Shown: piece by piece, positions 39,512 through 42,350 of the stretch | How positions within the stretch are numbered: the stretch's first letter is position 1 | Layout of the letters: every line of letters begins with the position of its first letter | Assembly (NCBI GenBank): GCA_031278715.1 | Contig: JAITJW010000027.1 | Coordinates: 1 to 42,350 of the forward strand | Direction: 5' to 3' | Source: Treponema sp. | GTDB taxonomy: Bacteria; Spirochaetota; Spirochaetia; Treponematales; Breznakiellaceae | DNA: 42,350 nucleotides | Notes under the pieces: model-generated | What the model was told of the DNA's origin: nothing | The model's input: the letters and a program-made list of their open reading frames with translations, nothing else | Databases searched by the model: none | Program-made: the position numbers and the translations under genes

Positions 39512-41182
39512 CTATCGGTTTCTTCCATGCGCAGCAGAATCATTTTTTAATGTTAAAAGTATACGGGATGCCGCGCCGAAAATCAACAGGGCCGCCGACA
39601 GTACTGCAAAAAACCTGCCCAGATAATCCCCATATACTGTATAGAGAGTCTTATCGGCAAGTACCGGAACTTCAACGGTAAGCCATGCTTCCGTAAAGGG
39701 GGAAGCCAGGGCAATGACGCGGCCGTCGGGGTTTATCCCGCAGGTCTGACCGGAGGCTGTAGAACGGACCATGGAACGGTGGTTCTCTACGGCCCGGAAC
39801 ACCGCCATTGTCAAGTGCTGATTCTGGGCGGAAAGGCTGTGGGACCAGGCGTCATTGCTAAGATTAACGATAAGCTCCGCCCCGTTCCGCACAAATTCCC
39901 GGCTTAAATAGCCGAAACTGTCCTCGAAACAAATAGGGGTGGAAAATTTCAGGGTGCCGGGACCGCCGGGGCGGGGAATATCGACGGAAAAAACCGTGGC
40001 CTCCTTCCCCTTTTTCCAGAAATGGGTATCCGCCTTGATCAGGGCGTCATAGATCCAGGGAAGCTGCCGCTGGTAGGGAAAGTACTCCGTAAAGGGCACA
40101 AGGTGGAGTTTACGGTACAGATCGCTGATCTCCCCCCCCTCAAAAAGCAAAACCGCGTTGTAGTCCACGCGTTCCCAGCCCCCGCTGCCGTTCCCCTCCA
40201 GGCGGGCGTCGTCGTTTCCCAGGACAAAGGGAAGATCCTGCCGGGACAGGTAGCTGAGGAGTTCCCGGACAAGGTCCCAGGATTCCTGGTCGTCCCGGTA
40301 GTTACTGTGCCAGTAGATCCGGGGGACGAAGGCGGTTTCCGACCAGACTACCATATCGGGCCTGGGGCTGGCCTGCAGAGACTCATCGGAAAGGCGGCTT
40401 AAAACCCGCAAATTCTGGCGGTATTCGTCCATGTCCCCCCGCCAGGGATCGGTGTTGTGCTGGATCAGGGCGATACGGACAAGGGAAGCGTCCCCATAGC
40501 CCCCCCGGACACGGATCCCGTAGCCAAGGGCAAGACAGAGGCAGACAAACCAGGAGAGGGCGCTTACCCATTCCCGGCGGAAAAATCCGGCAAGGGCCCC
40601 CGGTATCTCCCCCGGACCGCCTATCCCCCTCAACGCGGCGCCCAGCCAGGCGGAGGGGAAAACAACCAGGGCGCAGACCGCCCACACACCCCCCAGCCGG
40701 GCCACCTGGATAACGGGGGTAAGCTCCCACTGGGAGTAACCGGAAATTCCGTAAGAGTAGCCCAAAAAACCCAGGGTCCGCAGGTACTCGTAGGCCAGCC
40801 AGAGGACCCACTGGACCAGGTAAAAACGCCGGCGGAACAGGATCTGCGCCAGTTTAAGAAGGGGAAATGTCAGCCCCAGGTACACCGTATAGGTGGTAGT
40901 GATAATGAGCCCCGCCATAGGGTGAAACGCGCCCATCCAATAGTTAAACAGGCTATAGGCCCCGCAGCCGTAAAGGGCGCCCCAGAGGATTGATCCGGGA
41001 AGATTTACGCGGTTAACCAACAAAAAAACCGGGGCCCAGGCAAGCCAGGCCAACAGGGGAAGGCCCTTTTCCACCAGCGGGTTGGGAAACGAAAGGGTAA
41101 AAAGAACCATCCCCAGAACGGCAAGTCCCAGGTTGATGAAGAACCGCCGGGCCGGTGAATTAACAATCGGATTCATGATCAT
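39512..41182 (-). CDS. lnt: Apolipoprotein N-acyltransferase
   Basis: A 556-residue inner-membrane enzyme that adds the third acyl chain to lipoproteins. Several membrane segments occupy the first 210 residues; a C-terminal segment is at about 525-545. The nitrilase-like domain shows the triad: Glu in KLHLVPFTEYFPYQ, a Lys in the following stretch and Cys in STPICFEDSFGY; WSETAFVPRIYW and AELIVNLSNDAW are further family motifs. ATG 41182 overlaps the HU gene; ATG 41176, two codons in, is also possible. Spirochaetes are rich in lipoproteins, which fits. Confidence 0.94.
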   Translation of the reverse strand: MIMNPIVNSPARRFFINLGLAVLGMVLFTLSFPNPLVEKGLPLLAWLAWAPVFLLVNRVNLPGSILWGALYGCGAYSLFNYWMGAFHPMAGLIITTTYTVYLGLTFPLLKLAQILFRRRFYLVQWVLWLAYEYLRTLGFLGYSYGISGYSQWELTPVIQVARLGGVWAVCALVVFPSAWLGAALRGIGGPGEIPGALAGFFRREWVSALSWFVCLCLALGYGIRVRGGYGDASLVRIALIQHNTDPWRGDMDEYRQNLRVLSRLSDESLQASPRPDMVVWSETAFVPRIYWHSNYRDDQESWDLVRELLSYLSRQDLPFVLGNDDARLEGNGSGGWERVDYNAVLLFEGGEISDLYRKLHLVPFTEYFPYQRQLPWIYDALIKADTHFWKKGKEATVFSVDIPRPGGPGTLKFSTPICFEDSFGYLSREFVRNGAELIVNLSNDAWSHSLSAQNQHLTMAVFRAVENHRSMVRSTASGQTCGINPDGRVIALASPFTEAWLTVEVPVLADKTLYTVYGDYLGRFFAVLSAALLIFGAASRILLTLKNDSAAHGRNR

Positions 41183-41510
41183 CCGGCAGAACCTGAGTAC
41201 CGCCGGCTTCCGGCTGTCCCCGGTCCCACACGGCCTCTCTCAATTCCTGGCCCGGCCTGAAAACCGCGGTACCGTGGGAAATAACCGCCACTTCTTCTCC
41301 CGTTCTGGGATTCCGGGCCTTTGAACGGCCTTTACGGAGCTGAACCTTAAACGTACCAAAACCCCTCAACTCAATTGACGAATTCTGTGTCAAAGCTTTT
41401 TTTATCTCATCAATAAATAAATCGACAACGATCTGCACCTGCTTCCGGCTTATTCCGGTTTTTTCACACAGGGAATCGACAATGTCCGCCTTGGTATACT
41501 TACCGGCCAC
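41160..41510 (-). CDS. HU/IHF-family DNA-binding protein
   Basis: A 116-residue nucleoid protein. The helical dimer body is KADIVDSLCEKTGISRKQVQ and LFIDEIKKALTQNSSIELRG, then the beta arm FGTFKVQLRKGRSKARNPRTG with the arm-tip Arg-Asn-Pro, and FRPGQELREAV. About 23 residues follow the usual end (WDRGQPEAGGTQVLPDDHES), acidic and probably flexible. The start is GTG 41510 with no clear ribosome site. Its 3' end overlaps lnt by 23 bases. HU bends DNA and shapes the nucleoid; which subtype this is cannot be told. Confidence 0.92.
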   Translation of the reverse strand: MAGKYTKADIVDSLCEKTGISRKQVQIVVDLFIDEIKKALTQNSSIELRGFGTFKVQLRKGRSKARNPRTGEEVAVISHGTAVFRPGQELREAVWDRGQPEAGGTQVLPDDHESDC

Positions 41511-41597
41511 TATTATGTTCTACCGCGCCGTATCTACGGCCCGGGATCCTCGTTAGGGGGTTCTGCCCATAATGCCCGCATTACCGGCAGAAAGCGG

Positions 41598-41873
41598 CTA
41601 CTGGGCAGCCTTTAGCGAATTAAAGAGCCGCTGCATCCGGGACTTCTTGCGGGCGGCGCTGTTCTTTTTTATGATCCCCTTCCCTGCGGCGGTATCGATC
41701 TTCTTGATCATATCTTTCAGCGCCGCCTCCGCTTCCACCAGTTCTTTTTTCTGGGCCAGCGCAACAAACTTTTTAACGCTGGTTCTGACCGTGCTTCGTG
41801 CCGATTTGTTCCTGAGCCGGCGCTCCTCACTCTGCCGGTGACGCTTTTCAGCGGATCTGCTCTTAATTGCCAA
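41598..41873 (-). CDS. rpsT: Ribosomal protein S20
   Basis: A 91-residue small-subunit protein made almost entirely of helices, beginning AIKSRSAEKRHRQSEERRL. Further family pattern: RNKSARSTVRTSVKKFV and AAGKGIIKKNSAARKKSRM. The start is TTG 41873, with GGAGGG seven bases before it; GTG 41888 lies within the ribosome site region and is unlikely. A UUG start is also used by Escherichia coli rpsT, where it takes part in autoregulation. Confidence 0.95.
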   Translation of the reverse strand: MAIKSRSAEKRHRQSEERRLRNKSARSTVRTSVKKFVALAQKKELVEAEAALKDMIKKIDTAAGKGIIKKNSAARKKSRMQRLFNSLKAAQ

Positions 41874-41925
41874 AAGAAAACCCTCCACCTGTCGTAATGG
41901 CCCGCCAGGCAGACCGTTTACCGGA

Positions 41926-41931
41926 ATTATA
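41926..41931 (-). promoter_or_regulatory. Candidate -10 element of rpsT
   Basis: TATAAT (41931-41926) on the minus strand lies about 50 bases before the rpsT start. The -35 region at the expected distance is poor (GCGTGT), so this is only a partial promoter match. Confidence 0.35.
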
Positions 41932-41965
41932 ATAATGTTTTGAAGTTAACACGCCCCGACTCCGT

Positions 41966-42136
41966 TTATTTAAAATCCGAAGGGCGGCGCTCAAGACGCT
42001 TACACTTTTCACATTCGGCGATATTTTTTATTTTACCGTTCTCAAAAAGAGTCTTCATCCTGACTTCACCACCGCAGGAACAAAAAAATTTCTGGGTGGC
42101 GCTTCCCGTACGTGAGTTTTTACTGGCCTGGGCCAT
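41966..42136 (-). CDS. Small zinc-ribbon protein, 56 residues
   Basis: A 56-residue basic protein beginning MAQASKNSRTGSATQKFFCS. Four Cys are arranged as Cys19-x-Cys21 and Cys42-x-x-Cys45, a zinc-ribbon pattern seen in ribosomal proteins and small nucleic-acid-binding proteins. AAGGAG lies seven bases before ATG 42136. The coding density, ribosome site and paired Cys make it likely to be real, though short. The frame stays open about 29 codons upstream without a usual start codon. Its position just before rpsT hints at a ribosome-related role, but I do not recognise the family. Confidence 0.75.
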   Translation of the reverse strand: MAQASKNSRTGSATQKFFCSCGGEVRMKTLFENGKIKNIAECEKCKRLERRPSDFK

Positions 42137-42232
42137 ATCGTTCTCCTTGCCATCGACGAGGCCGCCGGCGAAACCATCGGCTATTCTGCCATCGGTGCTG
42201 TCGCCGGCTTTACCGTTTGGCGTTTAATTGTG

Positions 42233-42269
42233 AGCTATTCCCAAAACTCGGTTAGTTTTGGGAATAGCT
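42233..42269. repeat. Dispersed palindrome, perfect copy
   Basis: AGCTATTCCCAAAACT (42233-42248) and its exact complement (42254-42269) form a 16-bp perfect stem with the loop CGGTT. The loop and core are identical to the copy at 1158-1193, some 41 kb away. Confidence 0.85.
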
Positions 42270-42271
42270 TT

Positions 42272-42301
42272 GGAAAAAGCGGCCAAAAGTCCGCTTTTTC
42301 C
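42272..42301. terminator. Bidirectional intrinsic terminator-like hairpin
   Basis: GGAAAAAGCGG (42272-42282) and CCGCTTTTTCC (42291-42301) form an 11-bp stem with an 8-base loop. A-run and T-run are part of the stem, so transcription in either direction would produce a GC stem followed by five U residues. Confidence 0.6.
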
Positions 42302-42316
42302 TCTAAATCTAAGGTT

Positions 42317-42346
42317 GCTTTCCCAAAAACTGAAGTTTGGGAAAGC
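42317..42346. repeat. Dispersed palindrome, variant copy
   Basis: GCTTTCCCAAA (42317-42327) pairs with TTTGGGAAAGC (42336-42346); the inner ACT/AGT can also pair with one A bulged. It shares the TTTCCCAAA core with the other copies but has a different loop. Confidence 0.7.
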
Positions 42347-42350
42347 CTCG

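Noticed and set aside
41940-42227. A 95-codon open frame on the plus strand near the right end
   Set aside because: It is antisense to the zinc-ribbon gene, which has a ribosome site and conserved-looking Cys pairs; the plus-strand frame has neither.

Overview
The window looks like a chromosomal core segment of a spirochaete, most likely a Treponema or close relative. The evidence is two tandem FlaA-type periplasmic flagellar sheath proteins, flagellar genes physically joined to a reduced division/cell-wall (dcw) cluster, and the kinds of genes around rho, rpmE, lnt and HU. The DNA is moderately GC-rich by eye, many starts are GTG or TTG, and genes are tightly packed. I cannot name a species from this sequence. 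No rRNA, tRNA, CRISPR array, insertion sequence or prophage is visible.

Layout. (1) 1-6.1 kb: an aldo/keto reductase (+), an oligopeptide/dipeptide-type ABC uptake operon (-; binding protein and two permeases but no ATPase genes), and a two-subunit class I fumarate hydratase (+). (2) 6.2-30.2 kb: about 24 kb of genes all on the minus strand with tiny gaps or overlaps. In transcription order they are mraZ, rsmH, ftsL, murF, mraY, ftsW, ftsQ, ftsA, ftsZ, xerD, a TPR membrane protein, dprA, topA, xerC, hslV, hslU, flgB, flgC, fliE, fliF, fliG, fliH, fliI, fliJ. The front end carries a good sigma-70 promoter and phased TGGG repeats typical of MraZ operators. (3) 30.4-31.5 kb (+): a small hypothetical gene and a putative PD-(D/E)XK nuclease-like protein with a winged-helix-like C-terminus, preceded by a possible leader ORF. 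(4) 31.6-34.2 kb (-): two flaA paralogues behind a near-perfect sigma-70 promoter and ended by an intrinsic terminator, then a membrane-anchored hypothetical protein. (5) 34.3-35.4 kb (+): an RlmK-like 23S rRNA methyltransferase containing an in-frame 15-bp minisatellite. (6) 35.5-42.1 kb (-): rpsT, HU, lnt, a response regulator, a bactofilin, cinA/pncC, rho (with its own 15-bp minisatellite) and rpmE, plus a 56-residue zinc-ribbon protein upstream of rpsT. The window ends in a cluster of three hairpins.

How the genes work together. The 24-kb block couples peptidoglycan precursor synthesis and septation (MraY, MurF, FtsLQWAZ) to chromosome handling (XerC, XerD, TopA, DprA), proteolysis (HslVU) and the basal body, MS-ring, switch and export ATPase of the periplasmic flagellum. 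FlaA proteins then sheath the filament. In spirochaetes the flagella and cell cylinder jointly determine shape, so the linkage is biologically sensible. The dprA-topA-xerC-hslV-hslU-flgB...fliJ order also matches the arrangement known from Bacillus, apart from trmFO and codY.

No stretch longer than 300 bases lacks a gene. The largest gaps are at about 86-245, 30219-30371 and 42137-42350; they hold promoters, operator-like repeats and hairpins. I found no convincing wholly new multi-gene system. The best leads are the two expandable minisatellites inside rlmK-like and rho, the dispersed palindrome family, the uncharacterised nuclease-like pair next to mraZ, and a possible non-AUG start of ftsA.
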